Part shown: positions 39,078 through 46,540 of the stretch, in pieces
Numbering within the stretch: position 1 is the stretch's first letter
Layout of the letters: each line of letters begins with the position of its first letter
The notes under the pieces: model-generated
What the model was told of the DNA's origin: nothing
The model's input: the letters and a program-made list of their open reading frames with translations, nothing else
Database searches by the model: none
Made by a program: the position numbers and the translations under genes
Assembly (NCBI RefSeq): GCF_024158745.1
Contig: NZ_JAMZAW010000032.1
Coordinates: forward strand, 28,739 to 92,738
Origin: Paenibacillus tyrphae
GTDB lineage: Bacteria > Bacillota > Bacilli > Paenibacillales > NBRC-103111
Length of the DNA stretch: 64,000 nucleotides
Direction of reading: 5' to 3'

Positions 39078-42033
39078 GGTTCTCCACCTCCAGCAGCGTG
39101 AGCAGCAGCTCCGTATTCGCTTCATTTTTTCGTTTATGGCCCATCATCTCTGCGTGATCTCCGCATACAGCCGCATAGTCGCAATAACGGCAGACCCCCG
39201 TGTCCGATGCAGGAACAAACACTCCCTGTTCCATCGACGAAAGGATTCTCCGGATCACCTCGGTGACCCGATGACGTGCGGTTTGCGACCGTGCAATTAC
39301 TTGCCCTTGCCCCCGCTCGCTCGGAAAGACATAAGCCGCTTCAAGCACTTTTGCATCAGAATCCAAGTCCGTTTGCTGCATCCAAAGCTCCGTGCCCCAA
39401 GCATAAAGCGCGTGCTGAAGTTGCGTGCCGCCAGCGAACACACCATTTTCCTTGTACGGGCGGGGGCTGCCGGTCTTGTAATCGATAATGCGATATTGAT
39501 GTGGCGCGACTTGATCGATTCGGTCGACGATGCCGCGCAGCGAAATGGTCATGTCGTCTTCAAGCTCAAGGCGCAACGGCTGGCTGTCCACGATGAGCTC
39601 TTGTTCGAAAAACCGCGGAGTCGTCTTAGTCTGCAATTCCATTCGATAAAACACTTCAACATCCCGGAGCATCGCTTGCCTCTCTTTCTCAAGCACATGA
39701 GGGCTTGGCGCCGGAATCCGCTCGGCGTACGAGAGAATTGTTTCCTCCGCGATCCGAAGCAACCGGGCATGATCGTGCGTAATCGGCATGACATGACTTG
39801 CACAGACTTCTGTCATATAACGCCGATAAACCTCGTGCAACAGCGAGCCTCTTTCATTCGGCTTCAGCCAGGAGGTACGATCAAAGGTCACCTGATCTTT
39901 CACGCGAATCCCCAATACATATTGGAAAAAATAACGCATCGGACATTCCGCATACTTTTCCAACTGACTGGCACTATGCGTCCGTTCGGACAGGCCTCTC
40001 CAATAAGCACTCCATTCTTCCCCCGCTATATATCCGTCATGCTCCGTCACTTGTGTGCAGCCGCGTGCTTCAAGGGCCGTTCTGCCTTGATGGAGCACAG
40101 GATAGACCGATTCAATGACGGCTTGCCGGTCCCGCTGAAGGCTTGCATGCGCATGGATATGCCCAAAAACGTAATGAGCTCTGTCCAATGGCAATTCATT
40201 TGGTTCAGCAGAGCAAGGCTGTTCTACATCCAAATATCCGATCGGTTCTCCTAAACTACGGTGCAGCCTCTCATAGTCCGCATTCGGCTCCCCCGTTGCT
40301 TTTCGGAATACCTGTAGAAGCTGAAAAGCCGGACTTACAGTTGTTCCTTCGGCCAGGTCATACGACGAGAAGCTCAATGTGAGCTCGCCGCTCATCATCC
40401 CAAGCCGTCCATCGCGATGGCGCTGCCGTTCCCTTTGTCTCTGCACCGCTGTTTGCAGCTCAGGGCCGATCCGTCTGCATTCCTCATCGAGCAGCATGGG
40501 ATTTTGCCGGATACTCCCGAACCACGAATGTTCATCCATCCCGAGCAGAAACGTGTGTTTTCTCCCGCTGATCCCCCCATTTGCCAAACTCGATACGTAC
40601 AAGGAGCCGGGCTTGGGCAACGGTTGCACCTCGACTCGAAGCTCCTGCAGCATGTCCCTGACATACAAGAACCCTTGTTGTAACGGCATCGATTCCGGCA
40701 CAGGACATTCCTGCAGCTCCTTGCCCAGACCTTTCAGCTCCTGCCGAACGATCGCATCCTCTTCCACTCTGCACACACCAAATCGATCCAGAATTTTAAC
40801 GAGCCATCCCCAAATGCTTGCAGGAGAGCTGAGCGCCGCTTCGTCTGGAAACAGTTCTTCTAAGAGGTTGGTAAGATGCTTCTTGATTTCGTCATCCCAC
40901 TGTTGTTGTTCCGTCCGCTCCCGTTCTTCGGGTCTTTCATTTGAATCCCCTTGGGTACGAACATGTCCTGACCCCAGTATTTTGATATACCTCTCTTTTC
41001 CCCAGCCAATGCCGCTTTTCTCCAAGGCCCGAATACAATCCGCATTCGTTATTCCTTGGTCACGATCGGAGAAGGTGATCAATTGCTGCTGCAGCATGGA
41101 TACGAGCTGCCGCACCTGGTAACCGGACTCCAACCAGTTCAGCAGAAAATGTGCGGCTCTTCCCATTCCAGATGTGATCACAGGCAGCCCGTCTGCAAAG
41201 GAACAGGGAAGACCCAGAGAAGCACCCATGGTTGAAATGGTCAACGAATATTCTTCATCCGGGACGATCATCTCCACTTCATCCAATGGAATCCGGTCCT
41301 GAATGATTCGTCTCAATGCTTCACGAACCTCCGCCAGCTTCCCTGTCGCATGATAGAACTGAACCTCGCCGAACGGCAATGTGGAGTTAACGTCAGTGAA
41401 GGAAGCATCCGCTTTTATTCTCGTCATCCGGCCATTGGACAACCGCTCCAACATCTTGGTTGAAACCAGTGGAAGCGGCATAGGGTCTGGCAGGATAAGC
41501 TCCACGTTTTCCGGCAATTGGGCTGATATATACGACAAAAGGCCGGGAAAATCGGTCCAGTTTCGCTGCTTCAGGAAAAGCTCATACGCTGACAGTACCT
41601 TTCGGACATAGCAGCCTTTTTGCTGGCTCAAAAAATGATCGCTTCGAAGCTCCTCTGCGTTAACACCCGCTCGGCGTAAATCCATAATGGCTTTGTGAAC
41701 ATGCATGGCAATACCAGGCTTTACTTGATCCATGGAGATGTAGGAATCCGGCTCAGAAGCCATTTGTGCCATGACATGATGGACGATCCAAAAGGACCGC
41801 TGATCCCCGATCAAGGTCATCCCCTGTATATACAGAGAGAACTCAACTTGACTTCTTACAAAAGACTGAACCGTATGGACCTCGACATTCATAACCGGCC
41901 CTAATTCCCGGCATATTCGTATAAGCCAGGACTGCCCTTCCATATAGGAAGGAGCGATCACAATCTTTCGGCGAAACGGCTCTTTGCAGATTGCACCATA
42001 CAAACGCCATAGAAACGTTCCTTCTATGTTCAA
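39070..42033 (-). CDS. AddB-like nuclease with iron-sulfur cysteines
   Basis: I start at TTG 42033 behind GGGAGGG (987 residues); the in-frame ATG at 42180 lies within the WYL gene. The N-terminus is an inactive helicase-like fold. The C-terminus is a PD-(D/E)XK nuclease (RGIVDRIDQV, YRIIDYKTGS, ~851) bracketed by cysteines: ECPMRYFF (~696) and CRYCDYAAVC (~948-957), as in the AddB iron-sulfur cluster. Order AddB then AddA with overlap is the same as in chromosomal addBA. A second addBA-like pair within a defence element suggests a dedicated role. Confidence 0.85.
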   Translation of the reverse strand: MNIEGTFLWRLYGAICKEPFRRKIVIAPSYMEGQSWLIRICRELGPVMNVEVHTVQSFVRSQVEFSLYIQGMTLIGDQRSFWIVHHVMAQMASEPDSYISMDQVKPGIAMHVHKAIMDLRRAGVNAEELRSDHFLSQQKGCYVRKVLSAYELFLKQRNWTDFPGLLSYISAQLPENVELILPDPMPLPLVSTKMLERLSNGRMTRIKADASFTDVNSTLPFGEVQFYHATGKLAEVREALRRIIQDRIPLDEVEMIVPDEEYSLTISTMGASLGLPCSFADGLPVITSGMGRAAHFLLNWLESGYQVRQLVSMLQQQLITFSDRDQGITNADCIRALEKSGIGWGKERYIKILGSGHVRTQGDSNERPEERERTEQQQWDDEIKKHLTNLLEELFPDEAALSSPASIWGWLVKILDRFGVCRVEEDAIVRQELKGLGKELQECPVPESMPLQQGFLYVRDMLQELRVEVQPLPKPGSLYVSSLANGGISGRKHTFLLGMDEHSWFGSIRQNPMLLDEECRRIGPELQTAVQRQRERQRHRDGRLGMMSGELTLSFSSYDLAEGTTVSPAFQLLQVFRKATGEPNADYERLHRSLGEPIGYLDVEQPCSAEPNELPLDRAHYVFGHIHAHASLQRDRQAVIESVYPVLHQGRTALEARGCTQVTEHDGYIAGEEWSAYWRGLSERTHSASQLEKYAECPMRYFFQYVLGIRVKDQVTFDRTSWLKPNERGSLLHEVYRRYMTEVCASHVMPITHDHARLLRIAEETILSYAERIPAPSPHVLEKERQAMLRDVEVFYRMELQTKTTPRFFEQELIVDSQPLRLELEDDMTISLRGIVDRIDQVAPHQYRIIDYKTGSPRPYKENGVFAGGTQLQHALYAWGTELWMQQTDLDSDAKVLEAAYVFPSERGQGQVIARSQTARHRVTEVIRRILSSMEQGVFVPASDTGVCRYCDYAAVCGDHAEMMGHKRKNEANTELLLTLLEVENLE

Positions 42034-42074
42034 AACGAATCCCTCCCTCTCGTTTCTCGCTCGACATTGGCACC

Positions 42075-43028
42075 TTACTTCCCGTACAACTGTCCCCAAC
42101 GTATGAGTTGTTCCTTGAACTTTTCTCTGACAGATGCAGGCTCGATAATCTCCGCTGAAGGGCCATACTGAACTACCCAATTCATAAACTCCCGTTCGTG
42201 GTTGACGGTGACCTCGAATAATAAACTTCCGTCCGGCAGGTCGGTCATTTTGGGTCTCACGAACAATTCTTCTTCCTTCACATACCGTACGACATCCGGA
42301 TGAAATTTGATCTTGAAAGTAATTAAGGAATCCCCGCGTTCAATGGACCAGGTGTGCTTCATATACTGAGCGATGCTAAAATCACCTTTATCGAAACGAT
42401 TACCTGTCAACTCTACATGCCGGAAACGGCTGATCCGAAACGTGCGAATTTCCCGCTTAGCACGACAATAGCCGATCAAGTAAAATTGTTGATCACGTGG
42501 AACCAGGCAATACGGATCAATTTCCCGCTCCGTTAGTTCATTCCGGCTTTGTGTATGGTAAACAGCCCTGATCGTCTTGCTAGCGATGATCGCTTCCATA
42601 ATGAGTAGCAAGAAGTTGGTATGGTTCTCCCGATAAGCTGGAGTCCCCATTTGAATCATATCCGCGACATTTTCCAATGTATCGTAGTGTTTCCGGGTTT
42701 CTTTTACATGGGTCGCCATCACCTTGTCATAGGCGGATTCAAATCCTGGAGGTAATTTGCTGGTGTCGAGCACGGAGGGCAAGACAGAAAACACCAACGC
42801 TTCCTGCTCCGTGAAATTCAGCGGGTACATGGCGAAATTCCCAACAAAACGATATCCTTTTCCATAACCTTCATTCGTAATCGGTGCAATCAAATCCAAA
42901 ATTCTCATATCTCTGTAAATCGTTCGATCCGTGGTCTCGCATTTATCCGCCAGCTCCTTGGCCGAAATTCCCGGATTAGCTTGTATAGCAAGCAGCATTT
43001 TATGGAGCCGTATCACTTTATCTGACAT
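42075..43028 (-). CDS. WYL-domain transcriptional regulator (YafY type)
   Basis: A 317-residue protein, ATG 43028 behind AGGAG. The N-terminal HTH (~1-60) reads KVIRLHKMLLAIQANPGISA and CETTDRTIYRDMRIL. The WYL region (~140-310) includes REIDPYCLVPRDQQFYLIGY and RTFRISRFRHVEL. WYL regulators often head defence operons and sense nucleic-acid ligands or nucleotides. This gene is first in a nine-gene run (AddB-like, AddA-like, mcrB, mcrC, hsdM, hsdS, hsdR, rloC), so it probably controls them. A perfect palindrome lies 76 bp upstream. Confidence 0.88.
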   Translation of the reverse strand: MSDKVIRLHKMLLAIQANPGISAKELADKCETTDRTIYRDMRILDLIAPITNEGYGKGYRFVGNFAMYPLNFTEQEALVFSVLPSVLDTSKLPPGFESAYDKVMATHVKETRKHYDTLENVADMIQMGTPAYRENHTNFLLLIMEAIIASKTIRAVYHTQSRNELTEREIDPYCLVPRDQQFYLIGYCRAKREIRTFRISRFRHVELTGNRFDKGDFSIAQYMKHTWSIERGDSLITFKIKFHPDVVRYVKEEELFVRPKMTDLPDGSLLFEVTVNHEREFMNWVVQYGPSAEIIEPASVREKFKEQLIRWGQLYGK

Positions 43029-43103
43029 ATCGTTTCTCCTGCCATGGCATGTGTAATGTAAATCCTTATCATAAATGGAAATTCGACATTCTACCTAGTT
43101 CTT

Positions 43104-43119
43104 CCTGCCTATAGGCAGG
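43104..43119. promoter_or_regulatory. Perfect 16-bp palindrome upstream of the WYL gene
   Basis: CCTGCCTATAGGCAGG is fully self-complementary. It overlaps the stop of the HIRAN gene and lies 76 bp before the WYL start. No T-run follows on the minus strand, so an operator is more likely than a terminator. Binding by the WYL protein is a guess from position. Confidence 0.45.
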
Positions 43120-43465
43120 GGGAAAACGAAACATCCTCTGTCGTTTTAATAATGTACACTTCCTCTAGGCCCGGCGCAAGTTCAACAATTGCCGTTTCCT
43201 TCACGACAAATCGCACCATGCCACAAACATGATGCTCAAACGTATCATAAATACGCCCGGCACTGCGGCATCCTTTGGGTACGGTATGAGGACTGTTGGC
43301 GACATAGCCGATTTTGCCTAGTGGGATCATATCTACTTTTATCGCCTCATGGTCATGGGGATTATCAGGATCTTTGATTAAGTGAACAATCTGCCCCGGT
43401 TTCAGAAATGCAGCCCCAAAATAGTGCTGTGTGCCTGTGATGGCTATGTATATTGATTGATCCAA
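43109..43465 (-). CDS. HIRAN-domain protein
   Basis: I start at TTG 43465 behind GGGAGTG (118 residues); ATG 43495 lacks a ribosome site. Residues ~5-85 match HIRAN (GTQHYFGAAFLKPGQIVHLI, KDPDNPHDHEAIKV, GKIGYVANSPHTV). HIRAN domains bind DNA 3' ends or damaged DNA and occur in repair helicases and in stand-alone bacterial proteins. A LexA-like box lies upstream. Its tie to neighbouring systems is unknown. Confidence 0.8.
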   Translation of the reverse strand: MDQSIYIAITGTQHYFGAAFLKPGQIVHLIKDPDNPHDHEAIKVDMIPLGKIGYVANSPHTVPKGCRSAGRIYDTFEHHVCGMVRFVVKETAIVELAPGLEEVYIIKTTEDVSFSPCL

Positions 43466-43527
43466 TGTAATCACTCCCGTATGTCTTTCCTTCATTATGA
43501 CGGATCACAACGACCATAGAATGTCAG

Positions 43528-43541
43528 CGAATGTACGTTCT
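43528..43541. promoter_or_regulatory. LexA-like SOS box upstream of the HIRAN gene
   Basis: CGAATGTACGTTCT matches 12 of 14 positions of the Bacillus LexA consensus CGAACRNRYGTTYC. The mismatch at position 5 (T for C) also occurs in known boxes such as that of recA in B. subtilis. It lies 63 bp upstream of the HIRAN start. Confidence 0.55.
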
Positions 43542-43592
43542 GCCAATTAAAAAAGCACTGCGGTGTCTCAGATTGAGATCGCAGTGCTGCAT

Positions 43593-44714
43593 TCATTTTA
43601 GAAAATGGGCAAACTTATCCGGGGAATTTCGAATGTCTTGAGCCAGCTTCTCGTATTCCGCGGATAATTTGACCGAACGAACTCTTTTGGCATCTTGATC
43701 GCGCGGCTCTATGAATCCTTCTTCTCTCCAATGACTTACCTTTTCCCTTATTGAACGATCCGACAAACGAAGCAGGTCCCTCATTTCGCTTGTCGTTAGG
43801 GTGTCTTGTTTGAAGGTTAATTGAGCGAACACCATTCTTTGCTGGGGATCTAACTTGCGAATCAGATCCGGTTCGATTTTCGTCATTTGGGCGGATTTCT
43901 CCGTTACGATGGCTGCGGCTTCTTGAAAAACCTCCGCCAAACCATCAATAAAGAATTCCAGCCAAGGCGTCAAGTCAGCCTCATTCCGCCCAAAATAATA
44001 ATTGTGATGGAGACCCAACTGGAGTCGGCGATAATATTCAGCCAAGTTGCGGTCATAGAAATTCTCGAGTACAAATAACCCCTTTAAGCCATATCTGCCG
44101 CGGCGTAAAAGATATGTCGTGATCATCCGGGCCGTTCGACCATTTCCGTCCATATACGGATGGATCGTCAGAAACTGCCACATGAAAATCCCAGCTTTGA
44201 TAGGAACCGGAACCGAATAGGTTTCCGGCGAATTCACCCAGGCCACCAGATCCTCCATTAATACAGGGACATCTTTCCATTCCGGCGGCAAATAATAACC
44301 AGAAGCATTGCGGCTACCTACTTGATTTTGCTCTTCGCGATAGTCACTAATACGCGGTCTTCGTCCGTGCGATATCCGGATAATGGCATGCAGCTTTTTA
44401 ATAAATTCCTCTGTGACCGGGAGCTGCCTTTTTTCGGCTTCATCCAGGTATTCCAAAGCTTTCATTAAGTTATAAACTTCCTGCTCTTCATTTTCATCAC
44501 TGGTTTGGTACAAGACTTTTCGCTTCGTGGCTTCGTCAAGAGTGTTTCCTTCAATTTTCGTTGAAAGAATGACCGTCTTTTCCATCGATTCTTTCTTAAG
44601 CAAATCCAGAATAGATGCGGGCAGTGGAAGCAAATCCACTACAACACTGGCGCGTTGTATATCCATTAGTCTGCGGGCAATAGCGTCCGTTATTGAATAT
44701 TTGGGTGTGAACAT
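43593..44714 (-). CDS. Fic-domain AMP-transferase-type protein with N-terminal inhibitory motif
   Basis: A 373-residue protein, ATG 44714 behind GAGGAAGG. The catalytic motif is HPYMDGNGRTAR (~190). The inhibitory helix STKIEGN (~50) fits (S/T)xxxE(G/N) of class II Fic proteins, so the enzyme should be autoinhibited. The C-terminal ~90 residues look like a winged helix (LTTSEMRDLLRLSDRSIREK). Fic proteins attach AMP or other groups to targets. It stands just downstream of the pPIWI-RE operon (79-bp gap) on the same strand. Its target is unknown; a toxin-like or regulatory role is possible. Confidence 0.88.
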   Translation of the reverse strand: MFTPKYSITDAIARRLMDIQRASVVVDLLPLPASILDLLKKESMEKTVILSTKIEGNTLDEATKRKVLYQTSDENEEQEVYNLMKALEYLDEAEKRQLPVTEEFIKKLHAIIRISHGRRPRISDYREEQNQVGSRNASGYYLPPEWKDVPVLMEDLVAWVNSPETYSVPVPIKAGIFMWQFLTIHPYMDGNGRTARMITTYLLRRGRYGLKGLFVLENFYDRNLAEYYRRLQLGLHHNYYFGRNEADLTPWLEFFIDGLAEVFQEAAAIVTEKSAQMTKIEPDLIRKLDPQQRMVFAQLTFKQDTLTTSEMRDLLRLSDRSIREKVSHWREEGFIEPRDQDAKRVRSVKLSAEYEKLAQDIRNSPDKFAHFLK

Positions 44715-44793
44715 AACATCACCTTCCTCAATAACATTATACCATTGCCGCTATTTTGCCGCAAAGCCATTATTTGATGTAGCCATGCGACTT

Positions 44794-45369
44794 TTATTGG
44801 TTACTGTTTTTTTCTCTAAGGATTAAATCGATCCATTCCTTATGTTCACGCCAACCATTCAAGACACGGATGCCTTGGTATGCAAGCTTTTTTACCCATT
44901 CGGTTTCTGAACGCAGGGAATCTGCTTTTGTTTGCTGGGTATCAACGATCTGGAATTCCGGTTCGAGGCCATCCTTCCGGATACTGGCAATCCACTTTTT
45001 ATAGGCTCTATGTTTGTAAGAATCATGTAAATGGCTGATTTTTCGATGTTCCATATCATGGGTTTGTCCAACATAAAAGGGCATCTGTGTTCGAGGATCA
45101 ATAATTAGATAGGTGTAATAAGGCCCTTGTTCTTCTTCTGCCTCAATAGACTGAATTTCTGTAAAAATCTCTGATTGATCAAAATGATAGTTGGGAGATT
45201 GTGTTTCTGGGGACATCTGCGTCCACCAAATTTCTGCCAGTTCTAACGTTGAGAACGATTTATAGACAGCCCCTGTATATCCTTCAACGTTTTGTTTGGC
45301 TCCTCCATCCCATTTGTTATATATTCCTGGATTTTCACCCATTACAACGACGTAGAATTTACTTTTCAT
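44794..45369 (-). CDS. Viroplasmin-like (RNA:DNA hybrid-binding) domain fused to GIY-YIG nuclease
   Basis: A 191-residue protein, ATG 45369 behind GGGGAGG and overlapping the previous stop by 4 bp. Residues 1-50 match the caulimovirus viroplasmin / RNase H1 N-terminal fold (KFYVVVMGENPGIYNKWDGG, YTGAVYKSFSTLELA), which binds RNA:DNA hybrids. Residues ~83-170 are a GIY-YIG nuclease (YYTYLIID, FYVGQT, Arg in EHRKISHL, Glu in RSETEWVKKL). This would be a hybrid-guided nuclease. It is the last gene of the pPIWI-RE operon, a family proposed to act on R-loops. The domain calls are firm; the joint function is inference. Confidence 0.8.
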   Translation of the reverse strand: MKSKFYVVVMGENPGIYNKWDGGAKQNVEGYTGAVYKSFSTLELAEIWWTQMSPETQSPNYHFDQSEIFTEIQSIEAEEEQGPYYTYLIIDPRTQMPFYVGQTHDMEHRKISHLHDSYKHRAYKKWIASIRKDGLEPEFQIVDTQQTKADSLRSETEWVKKLAYQGIRVLNGWREHKEWIDLILREKNSNQ

Positions 45370-45575
45370 GGATTTTCCTCCCCACTGGTTTTTGCTCCAG
45401 GTCTCTTCGACTTTTTCTCGAGTAGGGCGCGGTTGAACTCCTCATCGGTAATTTCTTCATTAAGCCTCTTCCATATGAGTTCTTTTTCTTCGTCATTCAG
45501 TTCAGCATCTTCGTAGGACCAGGAAGCATTCGTCCTCCTAAAGATCTTCTCAAATTCTTGCCGTGTTATTTTCAT
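45366..45575 (-). CDS. Small acidic helical protein in the pPIWI-RE operon
   Basis: A 69-residue protein coupled on both sides by ATGA overlaps. It is rich in Glu and Lys and predicted helical (ELNDEEKELIWKRLNEEITD). It has some look of small antitoxins such as VbhA, but no motif is decisive. The tight coupling suggests it works with the flanking nuclease genes. Confidence 0.65.
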   Translation of the reverse strand: MKITRQEFEKIFRRTNASWSYEDAELNDEEKELIWKRLNEEITDEEFNRALLEKKSKRPGAKTSGEENP

Positions 45576-46525
45576 AGGAGTGGCGTCCGGTACAACGCTT
45601 TATTCTCCAGCCCTCGGACCGGCTGTGTCCATAACTCTTTGTCCGAAGTGGCACTCAGTGCGTCCTCCGCCATCTGGAGTTTGGCATCCAATGCATCAAT
45701 ATGATGAAGCGCTACTGCTTCAGCTGTTTGCGGCTGTACTGGGCTTCCCCATTCCCCAAGGTTATGGTGAGAGAGAATCAGGTGCTGCAATCCGATTACT
45801 TGTTCCGAATCGTGCGGAAGTTCCAGCCGCAATGCAGCTTCTGTAATCCAACTAGCTGCCATTGCAATATGGCCAATCAACTTTCCCTGGATGTCTGACA
45901 CGACCCCCAGATGAGCGATCATTTCCTCTGGCTTTGCGATATCGTGTAAGATAATCCCAGCTTTGATCATATCCGCATTTAGAAATGGTCTCTGCTTACA
46001 AAGGAACCCTCCTATCTCCAGCATACGTACGATATGATAGGCCAAGCCCGCAAAGTAAGCATGGTGATGCATCTTGGCAGCCGGATAATGAACCAGTTTC
46101 TCTCTCACCTTATCAACGCAAAAGCCTACAATATCGCGAGTCATCGCATCCGAAATACTCTCAACGACTCTGTCTATGACCTCTATTAATTCCGTAGATC
46201 CCATTGGTGCAGCTCGAATAAAATCGGTTAGAGACACGCCATCCTCGTTCCTTACATTGCGAATCCGGGAGATCTTAACCTGCGGTTTTTCCCGATATAA
46301 CTGAACGATTCCTTGAACCTTGACAAGCGTCATCGGAGAAAAGTTGTCTCTTTCCGTTTCCTTCACATCCCAATACTTGGCAGGCAGCTGTCCGCTGGCA
46401 TCACACAGCACCAAATCGAAGTAATCCTTTGCCGGGGAGGTGTTAGTTTGCTTCAACTCCAGTTCTTTCAGCAAATAGAAGCCGACGAATTCATCGTTCG
46501 TAATCAGTTCTTTAATCATTGTCAT
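45572..46525 (-). CDS. OB-fold and HD-domain nuclease (YhaM-like)
   Basis: I start at ATG 46525 behind GGGGGTG (317 residues). Residues ~10-95 are an OB fold (DLVLCDASGQLPAKYWDV). Residues ~150-285 are an HD phosphohydrolase (HHHAYFAGLAYHIVRM, IILHDIAKPEE, HLILSHHNLGEWG). This is the layout of YhaM, a 3'-5' exoribonuclease. It lies 15 bp after the pPIWI-RE gene within the operon. It could process a guide or degrade the RNA strand of a hybrid; this is inference. It is unlikely to be the housekeeping YhaM because of its setting. Confidence 0.8.
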   Translation of the reverse strand: MTMIKELITNDEFVGFYLLKELELKQTNTSPAKDYFDLVLCDASGQLPAKYWDVKETERDNFSPMTLVKVQGIVQLYREKPQVKISRIRNVRNEDGVSLTDFIRAAPMGSTELIEVIDRVVESISDAMTRDIVGFCVDKVREKLVHYPAAKMHHHAYFAGLAYHIVRMLEIGGFLCKQRPFLNADMIKAGIILHDIAKPEEMIAHLGVVSDIQGKLIGHIAMAASWITEAALRLELPHDSEQVIGLQHLILSHHNLGEWGSPVQPQTAEAVALHHIDALDAKLQMAEDALSATSDKELWTQPVRGLENKALYRTPLL

Positions 46526-46540
46526 TCTATGCACCCCCGC

